Shown piece by piece: positions 16,759 through 25,820 of a stretch of 64,000 nt of DNA. The translations under genes were made by a program, and so were the position numbers. The stretch covers positions 4,533,501 through 4,597,500 of the forward strand of contig NZ_CP127173.1 of the NCBI RefSeq assembly GCF_030264295.1. Direction: 5' to 3'. Origin of the DNA: Amycolatopsis nalaikhensis. GTDB lineage: Bacteria > Actinomycetota > Actinomycetes > Mycobacteriales > Pseudonocardiaceae. Under the pieces are notes generated by a model, which saw only the letters and a list, made by a program, of their open reading frames with translations, was not told the DNA's origin and did no database searches. Position 1 is the first letter of the stretch, and each line of letters starts with the position of its first letter.

Positions 16759-17994
16759 GTGACAGTGGAGCTGCTGCGCAACGCGGTGCGGCCCTACGCG
16801 TGGGGATCGCGGACGGCGATCCCCGAGCTGCTGGGCCGTCCGGTACCCGCGCCGCACCCCGAGGCCGAGCTGTGGATGGGTGCCCACCCGGGCGACCCGT
16901 CGCACGTCATCGGCCCGGACGGGACCGAGCGGAGCCTGCTCGAGCTGGTCGAAGCCGACCCGCTCGGCCAGCTGGGTGAGCGCTGCGCGAAGCGGTGGGG
17001 TGGGCGGCTGCCGTTCCTGCTGAAGATCCTCGCCGCGGAGGAGCCGCTGTCGATGCAGGCGCACCCGTCGGCGGCCCAGGCCGCGGAGGGGCACGCCCGC
17101 GAGGAGCAGCTGGGCATTCCGCGGGACGCGCCGAACCGCAACTACCCGGACCCGACGGCGAAGCCGGAGCTGGTCTGCGCGCTGACGGAGTTCCACGCGC
17201 TGGCCGGGTTCCGCGCGCCCGACCGCACGGTGAAGCTGCTGAAGGCGATCGAGACGCCGGGACTGGCGAAGTACACCGGGCTGCTGGAGGCGGAGCCGGA
17301 CCCGTCGGGGCTGCGCGCGCTGTTCACGACGTGGATCACGCTGCCCCAGGCGTCGCTCGACGAGCTGCTGCCCGAGGTGCTGGAGTCGTGCGTCCGGCAC
17401 GTGAAGGAGCACGGCGAGTTCGCCGTGGAGTGCCGGACGATCCTGGAGCTGGGCGAGGCGCACCCGCGCGACGCGGGCGTGCTGGCGGCGTTGCTGCTGA
17501 ACCGCCTGACGCTGCGCGCGGGCGAGGCGATCTACCTGCCCGCCGGCAACCTGCACCTGTACCTGCACGGCACGGCCGTGGAGATCCTGGCGAACTCGGA
17601 CAACATCCTGCGCTGCGGCCTGACGCCGAAGCACGTGGACGTGCCGGAGCTGCTGCGGGTCGTCGACTTCGCGTGCGGCGAGATGCCGGTCCAGTGCGGT
17701 GACACGGGTGGTCGCATGGCGGTGTACCGGACGGACGCGCCGGAGTTCGAGCTGTCGCGCGTGGAGTGGGCGGCGGGGCAGGACGACGAGATCGCGGTCG
17801 ACAGCGTCGGCCCGCAGATCCTGCTGTGCACGGCGGGCGACCTGCTGGTGACGGCCGACGACGGCGAGAAGGTCGAGCTGCGCCGCGGCCAGTCGGTGTG
17901 GTTGCCGGCGGCGGACCCGCCGGTGAAGGTCCGGCCCCTCGACGGAGCCCGGTCCCAGCTGTTCCGCGCGACGGCGGGAACCTGCGAGGACTGA
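16759..17994 (+). CDS. manA: Mannose-6-phosphate isomerase, class I
   Basis: 411-residue type I phosphomannose isomerase that converts fructose-6-P to mannose-6-P at the head of GDP-mannose synthesis. Zinc-site motifs are visible: PFLLKILAAEEPLSMQAHPS (Gln and His ligands), the NYPDPTAKPELVCAL region (Glu ligand) and YLPAGNLHLYLHGTAVEILANS (His ligand and catalytic region). GTG 16759 follows GGAG; GTG 16765 is an alternative. It is likely co-transcribed with manB and the intervening genes. Confidence 0.95.
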   Translation: MTVELLRNAVRPYAWGSRTAIPELLGRPVPAPHPEAELWMGAHPGDPSHVIGPDGTERSLLELVEADPLGQLGERCAKRWGGRLPFLLKILAAEEPLSMQAHPSAAQAAEGHAREEQLGIPRDAPNRNYPDPTAKPELVCALTEFHALAGFRAPDRTVKLLKAIETPGLAKYTGLLEAEPDPSGLRALFTTWITLPQASLDELLPEVLESCVRHVKEHGEFAVECRTILELGEAHPRDAGVLAALLLNRLTLRAGEAIYLPAGNLHLYLHGTAVEILANSDNILRCGLTPKHVDVPELLRVVDFACGEMPVQCGDTGGRMAVYRTDAPEFELSRVEWAAGQDDEIAVDSVGPQILLCTAGDLLVTADDGEKVELRRGQSVWLPAADPPVKVRPLDGARSQLFRATAGTCED

Positions 17995-18095
17995 ACCGGG
18001 CGTCTGTGTACGTTCCGTGTGGTGCTCTTCTCCACTATCGACCATCAGGGTGGTTCTGCCGCCCTGTGGTGTCGATTTTCAAGGAGAACGAGCTG

Positions 18096-18644
18096 GTGAC
18101 TTCCTATCCCCACGCCGCGACCGGGCTTCCCCAGGCTTCCCCGGTCACGGCTGGTTCCCGGCCCGGACTGCTGCTGGGTCTGGTGGGTGCGGCCGTGGTG
18201 TCGGCGCTGGCGTCGATCATCGACGGAGTGCTGCTGTTCGTGGGCGGCCGTGACATGGCGCTGGACGTCGCGGCGCAGACGATCGCCTCGATCACGGGAG
18301 CATCGGCGGAAGCGGTGAAGGCCGACGGCGGAGCCCTGCTGCAGGCGGCGCTCGACGAGGTGCAGGGCACGCTCGCGGTCCGCGGCGGGGTGGCGGTGTT
18401 CTTCGGGGTGGTGCTGCTGTTCTGGGGTCTGCTCGCGCTGCGGGGAGCGGTGTGGGTGCGCTTGCTGCTGACGCTGGCGGCGCTGACGAACGCGGGAGTG
18501 GCCCTGCGGCTGGCGACGGACGCGGAGGGCGGAACGGCCGCGATCCACGGCGTGGCTTGGCTGGCGTTGGTGACGGGGTTGGTCGTCGTCGTGCTGGCGT
18601 GGCTGCCGCCGGTCAACCGGTACGCGAAGGCCCGAAAGGTCTAG
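18096..18644 (+). CDS. Small four-helix membrane protein
   Basis: 182 residues with four hydrophobic segments (about residues 25-48, 88-110, 115-135 and 148-170) and a 40-residue external loop after the first. GTG 18096 is chosen because AAGGAG sits 9 bases upstream; the frame is open further back but has no good start. Not recognised; similar small membrane proteins are common beside manA in Pseudonocardiaceae (inference). A hairpin at 18695 follows. Confidence 0.65.
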   Translation: MTSYPHAATGLPQASPVTAGSRPGLLLGLVGAAVVSALASIIDGVLLFVGGRDMALDVAAQTIASITGASAEAVKADGGALLQAALDEVQGTLAVRGGVAVFFGVVLLFWGLLALRGAVWVRLLLTLAALTNAGVALRLATDAEGGTAAIHGVAWLALVTGLVVVVLAWLPPVNRYAKARKV

Positions 18645-18694
18645 CAGCCCCCTGGGGGTGGCGCCGGTCCTGAGGGCCCGGCGCCCGTGGGCGT

Positions 18695-18726
18695 GAGGTG
18701 GTGTCGCGAGGGGGCGGCACCACCTC
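18695..18726 (+). terminator. Hairpin after the manA-side membrane protein gene
   Basis: GAGGTGGTG (18695-18703) pairs perfectly with CACCACCTC (18718-18726) across a 14-base loop, 51 bases after the stop codon. It is a plausible terminator of the manB-manA transcript, without a T-run. The next 130 bases, up to the tandem array, hold no gene I can support. Confidence 0.55.
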
Positions 18727-18854
18727 GTATGACCGGCGGCGGGTTCGGGGAGGGCTCGCCGGAGGGGGGAGCGGTGCCAGGCTGGGGGGCGCTGGCACCG
18801 CACGGGGCGGCCGAGGTCGGCGTGGGGGCGCCACCTTGTCCGACCGCCGGTGCG

Positions 18855-19230
18855 GCCTCGCTCAGGCCGGTTCCGTGAGGGCGAGCAGCGCCCGCCGGAG
18901 AGGAGGGGTGCTGGCGTCGCGTGGTTCGGCCAGTGCGCGCGCTGGGTGTGCGGCCTCGCTCAGGCCGGTTCCGTGAGGGCGAGCAGCGCCCGCCGGAGAG
19001 GAGGGGTGCTGGCGTCGCGTGGTTCGGCCAGTGCGCGCGCTGGGTGTGCGGCCTCGCTCAGGCCGGTTCCGTGAGGGCGAGCAGCGCCCGCCGGAGAGGA
19101 GGGGTGCTGGCGTCGCGTGGTTCGGCCAGTGCGCGCGCTGGGTGTGCGGCCTCGCTCAGGCCGGTTCCGTGAGGGCGAGCAACGCCCGCCGGAGGGCGGC
19201 GGCGCTGGCGTCCCGTGGCTCGGCCAACTG
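18855..19230. repeat. 98-bp tandem array derived from the 3' end of the SARP gene
   Basis: Three identical 98-bp units start at 18855, 18953 and 19051. A fourth, diverged copy starts at 19149 and is the actual 3' end of the regulator gene. On the minus strand each unit re-encodes the last 23 or so codons of that gene, ending in LRRALLALTEPA and a stop, plus a short spacer. Because 98 is not a multiple of three, successive copies fall in different frames and cannot be read through as one protein. Units 1-3 share changes absent from the gene copy, so they spread by unit duplication after divergence. Confidence 0.92.
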
Positions 19231-22095
19231 AGCCGCCTCCAACGCGGCCTCCTCCGCCGCAGCACCGTCCCCCGTCGCTTCGTAAGCCCGCCGCAGCACC
19301 AGCCACGTGAGCCCGGTCGCGGGCTTGCCGCCCATCTCGCGGAACTCGTCGAGACAAGCGCGAAGCACCGGAATCGCTTGCGCAGCACGGCCTTCGCCGA
19401 TCCAGCTCGCCGCGATCGCTCGCGTACACGACAACTCGCGCGGACGTTCGTCAAGCTCCCGCGCGATGTCCCGAGCCTCCCCGAAGGCCTCGACCGCCTC
19501 GCCGCGCCGCCCCCGCGCGGCCGCGATCGCGCCCAACGTGCGCAACGACTTCGCGAGCGCCGAACGAGCCATCGAAGTCCGCAGCAGAGCCACCGATTCC
19601 GTGATCGCCGCCGCGGCTTCGTCCGGCCGCGCGCCCAAGAACTGCGACCACGCGACGCCGTGCAACGCGATACCGAGCTGCCGGAGATCGCCGGATTTCC
19701 TCGCCAGCGCAACCGTTTCACCGTCGACTTCGAGGGCCTCCGCGATCCGGCCCAACCGGTGCAGAGCCGCCGCCTCGGCAGACCGCACCCAAACCGGCTC
19801 GGAACCGTCCACAGTGAACAGTTCACGCGCGTGCGCGGCCGTCTGCAACGCTTCTTCGGCGAGCCCCAAGCCGATCAAACAATGGGCCAGGTTCGCCAAA
19901 ACCCACGCATGGGTCCGGTGATCACCCTGCGCCTCCAGCTCCTTCGCGCACGAGCGGTACCGCTCCGCGGCCTCCTCGTACTGCCCGCGCGCGTGACGCA
20001 ACAGCGCCAGGTTGGCCTCGGCGACCGTCGCCACAAGACGGTCGTCCGCGGCCGCCAGCACCATCTCGTACCCCGCGCGCATGTCGGCGTAGTGCCCGTA
20101 CAGGTACAGGTACACGCTCAGCCGGTCCATCAGGAGCAGCGCGTCCTGCGCGCCCAGCGTGCCGACGAGCAGCAGGAGGTTCGCGCGCTCGGCGGCGAAC
20201 CAGTCGTCCGGACGCGCGAGCAGCCGGGTCACCAGCTCGTGCGGCAACGGCTGCGCTGGTGGCTTCCGGGCCGGTGGCGGCATCGGCACCGTTCGCGGCA
20301 GGCGGCTCGCCGCCTCGTCGGCGAGGGCGAGCGTCGCGGCCAGTGCGCTCCGGCGCCCCTCGTCCGGCACGTCGCCCAGCTCCGCGGCGAACAGCCGGAC
20401 GAGGTCGTGCATCCGGTACCGGGCTTCGCCGGTCCGGTCGGCTCCGCGCGCCTCCAGCAAGCTCGCCTCGACGAGCTCCTCGACCGCCTGGTCCGCGTCC
20501 GGGGCGCCGACCAGCGTCGTCACCGCCCACGCCGGCAGGTCGGCGAGGCGGCACCGGCCGAGCAGGCGGAACGCGCGCCGCGCGGGTGGCCGCAGGCCCT
20601 CGTAACTCAGCGCGATGCTGCTCCGGACGGCCAGATCGCTCACGATCAGCTCGTCGAGACGGCGGACCTCGTCCTCCAGCCTGCCCGCCAGCTCGCCGAG
20701 CGGCAGGTGCGGGCGGATGGCCAGCCTGCTGCCCGCGATCCGCAGCGCCAGCGGCAGCCGCGCGCACGCGGCGACGATCCGCTCGGCGTCCTCGCGCTCC
20801 CGGGCCACCCTGGCCCCGGCGAGGCGGCCCAGCAGCTCGGCGGCGTCGTCGCCGGACAGCGGCCCGAGTGGCAGCCGGTGCGCGCCGGCCAGCCCGCTCA
20901 GCCGTCGGCGGCTCGTCACCAGCACCGCGCAGCCCGGCGTGCCCGGCAGCAGCGTGCGGACCTGCTCGGGGTCGGCGGCGTCGTCGAGCACCACCAGCAC
21001 CCGGCGGTCGGTGAGCCTGCCGCGGAACACCGCCGCGCGGGCCCGCACGTCGTCCGGCACCGCGGGGCCGGGCACGCCGAGCGTGCGCAGCAGGTCGGCC
21101 AGCACCTCGCCGACGTCGCGGCCGCCGAGGGGCACGTACAGCTGGCCGTCGGGGAAGCGCGCCCGCAGGCGGTGCGCGGCCCGCACGGCGAGGGTGCTCT
21201 TGCCCGCGCCCGGCTCGCCGCTGAGCACCGCGACCGGGACGCCGGAGCCGCCGCCCAGCGCCGCCGTGAGCTCGGCCAGTTCGGCGTCGCGGCCCGTGAA
21301 GTCCCCGATGTCCGGCGGCAGCTGGCACACCGGCCAGACCGGCGTGGACGCCGTGGCCAGCCGGGGCACCGGGTCTTCGCCGCGCAGCACGGCCGCGTGC
21401 ACCCGGCGCGCCTCGGCGCCCGGTTCGACGCCCAGCTCTTCGATCAACGTGGTCCGCAGCCGCCGGTAGATCTCGAGCGAGTCGCCCTGACGCCCGGCCC
21501 GGTGCAACGCGATCATCAGCTGCGCGGCCAGCCGCTCCCGCAGCGGGTGCTCGGTGATCATGGCCTGCAGCTCGCCGGTGAGCTCCCCGTGCCGCCCGGC
21601 GGTGAGCTCGGCGTCGACGCAGTCCTCGAAGACGGCCAGCCGCTCGGACTCCAGCCGCGCGACGTCGGCGTCGAGCCGCGGGACGTGCAGCCCGGCCAGC
21701 ACCGGCCCCCGCCACTGCGCGAGCGCCCGCCGGTAGTGCCGTGACGCGGCCACGGGATCCCCGGCCCGCTGTCCCTCGGCGACGGCGGACCGGAAGACGA
21801 GCAGGTCCAGCTCGTCCGGCTCGACCCGCAGCCGGTAGCCGAGCGGCCCGTGCTCGACGCGCAGGCCGTCGATCCGGTCGCGCAGCCGCGAGAGGTAGGT
21901 GTGCAGGTTCGAGGTCCACGACTTCGGCGGCCGCTCGGGCCACAGCGCTTCGACCAGCACGTCGACGTGGACGTGCTGGTTGGCGTTCAGCAGCAGCACG
22001 GCCAGCAGCGTGCGCTGGCGATCCCCGCGCAGGACCGGCCAGTGGCCGGGCGGGCTTTCGATCGCGAGCGGACCGAGCACGGCGAAGTGCGCCAT
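19156..22095 (-). CDS. SARP/AfsR-type transcriptional regulator with NB-ARC and TPR domains
   Basis: 979 residues. Order of domains: OmpR-like winged helix (about 1-95), bacterial transcriptional activator domain (about 100-245), NB-ARC/STAND ATPase with P-loop GEPGAGKSTLA (about 290), then TPR repeats to the C-terminus. AfsR relatives activate secondary metabolism or development in response to signals. ATG 22095 begins the conserved MAHFAVLGPLAIE and has GGAAGG just upstream; a longer frame to 22224 is not needed. No biosynthetic cluster is adjacent. Its 3' end has been copied into the tandem array downstream. Confidence 0.92.
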   Translation of the reverse strand: MAHFAVLGPLAIESPPGHWPVLRGDRQRTLLAVLLLNANQHVHVDVLVEALWPERPPKSWTSNLHTYLSRLRDRIDGLRVEHGPLGYRLRVEPDELDLLVFRSAVAEGQRAGDPVAASRHYRRALAQWRGPVLAGLHVPRLDADVARLESERLAVFEDCVDAELTAGRHGELTGELQAMITEHPLRERLAAQLMIALHRAGRQGDSLEIYRRLRTTLIEELGVEPGAEARRVHAAVLRGEDPVPRLATASTPVWPVCQLPPDIGDFTGRDAELAELTAALGGGSGVPVAVLSGEPGAGKSTLAVRAAHRLRARFPDGQLYVPLGGRDVGEVLADLLRTLGVPGPAVPDDVRARAAVFRGRLTDRRVLVVLDDAADPEQVRTLLPGTPGCAVLVTSRRRLSGLAGAHRLPLGPLSGDDAAELLGRLAGARVAREREDAERIVAACARLPLALRIAGSRLAIRPHLPLGELAGRLEDEVRRLDELIVSDLAVRSSIALSYEGLRPPARRAFRLLGRCRLADLPAWAVTTLVGAPDADQAVEELVEASLLEARGADRTGEARYRMHDLVRLFAAELGDVPDEGRRSALAATLALADEAASRLPRTVPMPPPARKPPAQPLPHELVTRLLARPDDWFAAERANLLLLVGTLGAQDALLLMDRLSVYLYLYGHYADMRAGYEMVLAAADDRLVATVAEANLALLRHARGQYEEAAERYRSCAKELEAQGDHRTHAWVLANLAHCLIGLGLAEEALQTAAHARELFTVDGSEPVWVRSAEAAALHRLGRIAEALEVDGETVALARKSGDLRQLGIALHGVAWSQFLGARPDEAAAAITESVALLRTSMARSALAKSLRTLGAIAAARGRRGEAVEAFGEARDIARELDERPRELSCTRAIAASWIGEGRAAQAIPVLRACLDEFREMGGKPATGLTWLVLRRAYEATGDGAAAEEAALEAAQLAEPRDASAAALRRALLALTEPA

Positions 22096-22248
22096 GTCAC
22101 CTTCCCCAGTCTGGTGAGCAGGGAGAGCCACGGTAGCGGAGGGGTCCGACAGAAACGGCGCCTCCGCCGAAGGCGGCCGGTGGCAGCCGCCGCGGGCGCG
22201 CCCTACTAGGCTCCACCCGGACATTCAGGACCTACCAGGGGAGCGGTC

Positions 22249-23166
22249 GTGTCAGCTGGAGGCGGAACCAAGGCGATCATCGCGGCGCTCGGGGCGAACG
22301 CCGGGATCGCGGCCGCGAAGTTCGTCGGCTTCCTCGTCACCGGGTCGTCGTCGATGCTGGCGGAGTCGGTGCACTCGCTGGCCGACACCACGAACCAGGG
22401 CCTGCTGCTGCTCGGCCAGAAGACGTCGAAGCGGGCGGCCGACAAGGAGCACCCCTTCGGCTACGGCCGGGACCGGTACTTCTACTCCTTCATCGTCGCC
22501 CTGATGCTCTTCACCCTGGGCTCCGCCTTCGCGATCTACGAAGGCATCCACAAGGTCGGGCACCCCGAGCCGCTGGACTCGCCGATCGTCGCGGTGATCA
22601 TCCTCGTCGTCGCGGTCGCGCTCGAGGGCTACAGCTTCTACACCGCCGTCGGCGAGTCGCGGAAGATCAAGGGCGACGCGAGCTGGTGGGGCTTCATCCG
22701 GCAGGCCAAGGAACCCGAGCTGCCCGTCGTGCTGCTGGAGGACGCCGGCGCGCTGCTCGGTCTCGTCTTCGCCCTCCTCGGCGTCGGGCTGTCGGTGATC
22801 ACCGGCGACCCGGTCTGGGACGGCATCGGCACCCTCGCCATCGGCGCGCTGCTCGGCGTCATCGCGATCATCCTGATCGTCGAGATGAAGAGCCTGCTCA
22901 TCGGCGAAGGCGCCACCGAGAGCGTGCTCGCGACGATCGTCGACGAGCTCGCCGCGGGCAAGGTCGAGCGCGTCATCCACATCCGCACCCAGTACCTGGG
23001 CCCGGACGAGCTGCTCGTCGCGGCCAAGCTCGCGATGGTGCCCGGCCTCGACACGGCCGAGCTGGCGATGGCCATCGACGACGCCGAGGCCCGCGTCCGC
23101 GCCAAGGTGCCGGTCGCGAAGCTGATCTACCTCGAACCGGACCTCGATCGCAGCCTCGCGAAGTAG
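22249..23166 (+). CDS. Cation diffusion facilitator family transporter
   Basis: 305-residue metal/proton antiporter. The HSLADTTNQ motif in helix 2 and HPFGYGRDRYFYSF before helix 3 are typical of the ZnT9/SLC30A9-like CDF branch. About six membrane segments are followed by a cytoplasmic ferredoxin-like domain (residues about 215-300). Zinc, iron or manganese export is likely; the metal cannot be fixed from sequence. GTG 22249 has GGGGAG upstream. It is divergent from the SARP gene (154-bp gap). Confidence 0.9.
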   Translation: MSAGGGTKAIIAALGANAGIAAAKFVGFLVTGSSSMLAESVHSLADTTNQGLLLLGQKTSKRAADKEHPFGYGRDRYFYSFIVALMLFTLGSAFAIYEGIHKVGHPEPLDSPIVAVIILVVAVALEGYSFYTAVGESRKIKGDASWWGFIRQAKEPELPVVLLEDAGALLGLVFALLGVGLSVITGDPVWDGIGTLAIGALLGVIAIILIVEMKSLLIGEGATESVLATIVDELAAGKVERVIHIRTQYLGPDELLVAAKLAMVPGLDTAELAMAIDDAEARVRAKVPVAKLIYLEPDLDRSLAK

Positions 23167-23264
23167 CTCAAGATCCACTTCCGGACCGTCGGCAAGCCGT
23201 CACGGGCGTGACCCGTTAGGGTGACTTACCGCGATACATGCAGGCCAGCCGCAGGAGGTCAACG

Positions 23265-24782
23265 GTGCCCGGAACGGGATTGTGGCGCACTAAATCGATC
23301 GAACAGTCCATTGCGGACACCGACGAGCCGGACACCAAGCTCCGGCGCAACCTGAGCGCGTGGGACCTCACGGTCTTCGGCGTCGCCGTCGTCATCGGCG
23401 CCGGTATCTTCACGCTCACCGCGCGCACGGCCGGTGACTACGCCGGCCCGTCGGTGTCGCTGGCCTTCGTCTTCGCCGCGATCGCCTGCGCGCTGGCGGC
23501 GCTGTGCTACGCCGAGTTCGCCTCGACGGTCCCGGTCGCGGGCAGCGCGTACACGTTCTCGTACGCCACGTTCGGCGAGTTCATGGCCTGGATCATCGGC
23601 TGGGACCTGATCCTCGAGCTGGCCGTCGGCGCGGCCGCGGTGTCCAAGGGCTGGTCGGTGTACCTCGAGACGGTGCTCGGCTACCTCTTCGGAAAGGGCA
23701 CCAAGACGACGTTCGACGTCGGCGGCGTGACCGTCGACTGGGGCGCGCTGGTCGTCGTCGCCGTGCTGACGACGCTGCTGGTCATCGGCACCAAGCTGTC
23801 GTCGCGGGTTTCGATGGTGATCACCGGCATCAAGGTCGCCGTGGTGCTGTTCGTGATCATCCTCGGCATCTTCTACATCAAGGGCGCCAACTACTCGCCG
23901 TACATCCCCGAAGGCGTCAGCGGCAGCTCGGCCCAGACCGGCGTCGACCAGTCGCTGTTCTCCCTGATCGCGGGCGGCGCGAGCAGCTCGTTCGGGGTCT
24001 TCGGCCTGCTCGCCGGCGCGTCGCTGGTGTTCTTCGCCTTCATCGGCTTCGACATCGTCGCGACGACGGCGGAGGAGACGCGCAACCCGCAGAAGGCCGT
24101 GCCGCGCGGCATCATGGGCTCGCTGGCGATCGTCACCGTGCTCTACGTCGCGGTGTCGCTGGTGGTCGTCGGGATGGTGTCCTACAAGGACCTCGCGACG
24201 TCGGCAGGCGACGGCAGCCACAAGACGCTGGCCACGGCGTTCGCCGCGAACGGCGTCGACTGGGCGGCCAACATCATCTCCTTCGGCGCGCTGGCCGGCC
24301 TGACCACCGTCGTCATGGTGCTCATGCTGGGCCAGGTCCGGATCATCTTCGCGATGTCGCGCGACGGCCTGATGCCGCGCGGGCTGGCGAAGACCAGCGA
24401 GCACGGGACGCCGAAGCGCGCGACGCTCATCGTCGGCGGCCTGGTCGCCGTCGCGGCCACGTTCTTCCCGGCGGACAAACTGGAAGAAATGGTCAATGTG
24501 GGCACGCTCTTCGCGTTCGTCCTCGTTTCGGCGGGCGTGCTCGTGCTGCGCCGGACGCGCCCCGAACTGCCCCGCGCGTTCCGCGTGCCGTGGGTGCCGG
24601 TGATCCCGATCCTGGCGATCCTCGCCTGCCTGTGGCTGATGCTGAATCTGACCGTGCTGACCTGGCTGCGGTTCCTCGCCTGGATGGTGCTGGGCGTGGT
24701 GATCTACTTCGGGTACAGCCGGCGGCACTCGCTGCTCGGCAAGCGGCAGGCGGAAGAACCCGTCAAGGCGCCCGAAGCCTGA
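23265..24782 (+). CDS. APC-family amino acid permease
   Basis: 505 residues with 12 membrane helices. The first helix carries VVIGAGIFTLT (the APC G(S/A)G substrate site), and DIVATTAEETRNPQKAVPRGI is the conserved loop after helix 8 of cationic amino-acid transporters. By order it corresponds to Rv3253c. GTG 23265 follows AGGAGG by 6 bases; an in-frame ATG at 23238 lies before that ribosome site and is rejected. The substrate is probably a cationic or neutral amino acid. Confidence 0.9.
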   Translation: MPGTGLWRTKSIEQSIADTDEPDTKLRRNLSAWDLTVFGVAVVIGAGIFTLTARTAGDYAGPSVSLAFVFAAIACALAALCYAEFASTVPVAGSAYTFSYATFGEFMAWIIGWDLILELAVGAAAVSKGWSVYLETVLGYLFGKGTKTTFDVGGVTVDWGALVVVAVLTTLLVIGTKLSSRVSMVITGIKVAVVLFVIILGIFYIKGANYSPYIPEGVSGSSAQTGVDQSLFSLIAGGASSSFGVFGLLAGASLVFFAFIGFDIVATTAEETRNPQKAVPRGIMGSLAIVTVLYVAVSLVVVGMVSYKDLATSAGDGSHKTLATAFAANGVDWAANIISFGALAGLTTVVMVLMLGQVRIIFAMSRDGLMPRGLAKTSEHGTPKRATLIVGGLVAVAATFFPADKLEEMVNVGTLFAFVLVSAGVLVLRRTRPELPRAFRVPWVPVIPILAILACLWLMLNLTVLTWLRFLAWMVLGVVIYFGYSRRHSLLGKRQAEEPVKAPEA

Positions 24783-24792
24783 CTTGCACCGA

Positions 24793-24834
24793 AAAAGCCC
24801 CGCTGACCCGGTTTCCCAGGTCGGCGGGGCTTTT
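24793..24834 (+). terminator. Rho-independent-like terminator after the APC permease
   Basis: AAAAGCCCCGC pairs with GCGGGGCTTTT, with partial extension inwards, 10 bases after the stop. This is one of the few hairpins here with a flanking T-tract. Confidence 0.85.
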
Positions 24835-24967
24835 CGCGGTCCGTTTCCGAAACGCCCGGTCACGGTCAGGTCAAGAGGATCTAGCTTTTCGGGTGTTACG
24901 GGGTCCCCGAGGTGAGGGGTGGCGTGACGTGCGATACCTTTCGGTCCTTCGCGAGCCACCGACGGTC

Positions 24968-24987
24968 TAATTACCGCCGTGTAATTA
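24968..24987. promoter_or_regulatory. AT-rich inverted repeat upstream of the sortase substrate gene
   Basis: TAATTAC (24968-24974) and GTAATTA (24981-24987) form a perfect inverted repeat with a 6-base spacer, in an otherwise GC-rich 270-bp gap (24783-25054). Such an island suggests a regulator-binding site or promoter melting region for the gene starting at 25055. Nothing else is recognisable in the gap apart from the terminator at its left end. Confidence 0.45.
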
Positions 24988-25054
24988 ACACGTTCGAGGG
25001 CGTTGCGATCCCTGATTTGGCAGGTTCCTCACCCTCGGTAACTGGGAGTTCCGA

Positions 25055-25759
25055 ATGCGCAGACGTACCTTCCGCGGCGCCGTGACCGTCATGGCGCTGA
25101 CCACGGCCGCCCTGATCGGCACCGCCGGGGCCGCGCTGGCCTGCTACCCCTCCGACGGCCGCGCCACCCCGGTTCCCAAGAACGCGTCCAGCTGCGAGGA
25201 CGCCAAGCTGCCCGGCAAGACGCTGGCGACGTCGGACAAGCCGACCGACCTCATCGAGTTCACCGGCGGTGTGCCGGACAAGGACAAGTCCCTGACGATC
25301 ACCAAGGTCGACGAGAGCGTCACCGTGACCGCGATCGTGGTCAAGGGCGGCGACGGCTACAACATCTACGTGCCCGGCGAGAAGGGCCTGCCCGAGACCC
25401 CGCCGTGGAAGGACCTGATCTCCCCGCTGAACGGCGGCAAGCAGGTCCCGGCGATCAGCCACTGGTTCGTCTGCGGCGCCAAGAAGGACGCGCCGCCGAC
25501 CAAGACCACCACCGCGACGCCGCCGACCTCCACCGAGACCTCGAAGCCGAGCACCCCGGCGACGTCGGACACCTCGGTCGCGCCGACCAGCACCACCGCT
25601 CCGGCCGCCGTCCCGGCGGGCAACGAGTCCGGCACTGGTGGCGGCCTGGCCAACACCGGTTTCGACAACAGCTGGCTCATCTGGGTCGCGGGCCTGCTGC
25701 TGGTCGCCGGTGGCGGTCTGCTCGCGCTGCTGAAGTTCCGCCGCAAGGCCTCCGAGTGA
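25055..25759 (+). CDS. Sortase-anchored (LAxTG) surface protein
   Basis: 234 residues. An N-terminal signal peptide (MRRRTFRGAV..., cleavage near ALA-C at about 30) is followed by a compact domain with three cysteines and a Thr/Pro/Ser-rich linker (about residues 148-190). The C-terminus has an LANTG motif, a membrane helix and a basic RRKASE tail. LAxTG is the class E sortase signal of high-GC actinobacteria, so the mature protein should be linked to peptidoglycan or pili. GGGAG lies 7 bases before ATG 25055. Ligand or role unknown. Confidence 0.88.
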   Translation: MRRRTFRGAVTVMALTTAALIGTAGAALACYPSDGRATPVPKNASSCEDAKLPGKTLATSDKPTDLIEFTGGVPDKDKSLTITKVDESVTVTAIVVKGGDGYNIYVPGEKGLPETPPWKDLISPLNGGKQVPAISHWFVCGAKKDAPPTKTTTATPPTSTETSKPSTPATSDTSVAPTSTTAPAAVPAGNESGTGGGLANTGFDNSWLIWVAGLLLVAGGGLLALLKFRRKASE

Positions 25760-25778
25760 CGCCTCGCTGACGCTCCAC

Positions 25779-25820
25779 GAGGGGCACCTTCACGGCTTCG
25801 AAGCCGTGAAGGTGCCCCTC
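25779..25820. terminator. 42-bp perfect palindrome between convergent genes
   Basis: Bases 25779-25799 are exactly complementary to 25800-25820, with no loop. It lies 19 bases after the sortase substrate stop and runs into the stop codon (25819-25821) of the convergent membrane protein gene. It should act as a terminator in both directions; an operator role is less likely. Confidence 0.85.

Noticed and set aside
18855..19230. CRISPR array
   Set aside because: The units are directly adjacent 98-bp tandem copies with no unique spacers, and they match the 3' end of the neighbouring gene.
19117..21744. 875-residue plus-strand frame opposite the SARP gene
   Set aside because: Antisense shadow; the minus-strand gene has clear domains and motifs.
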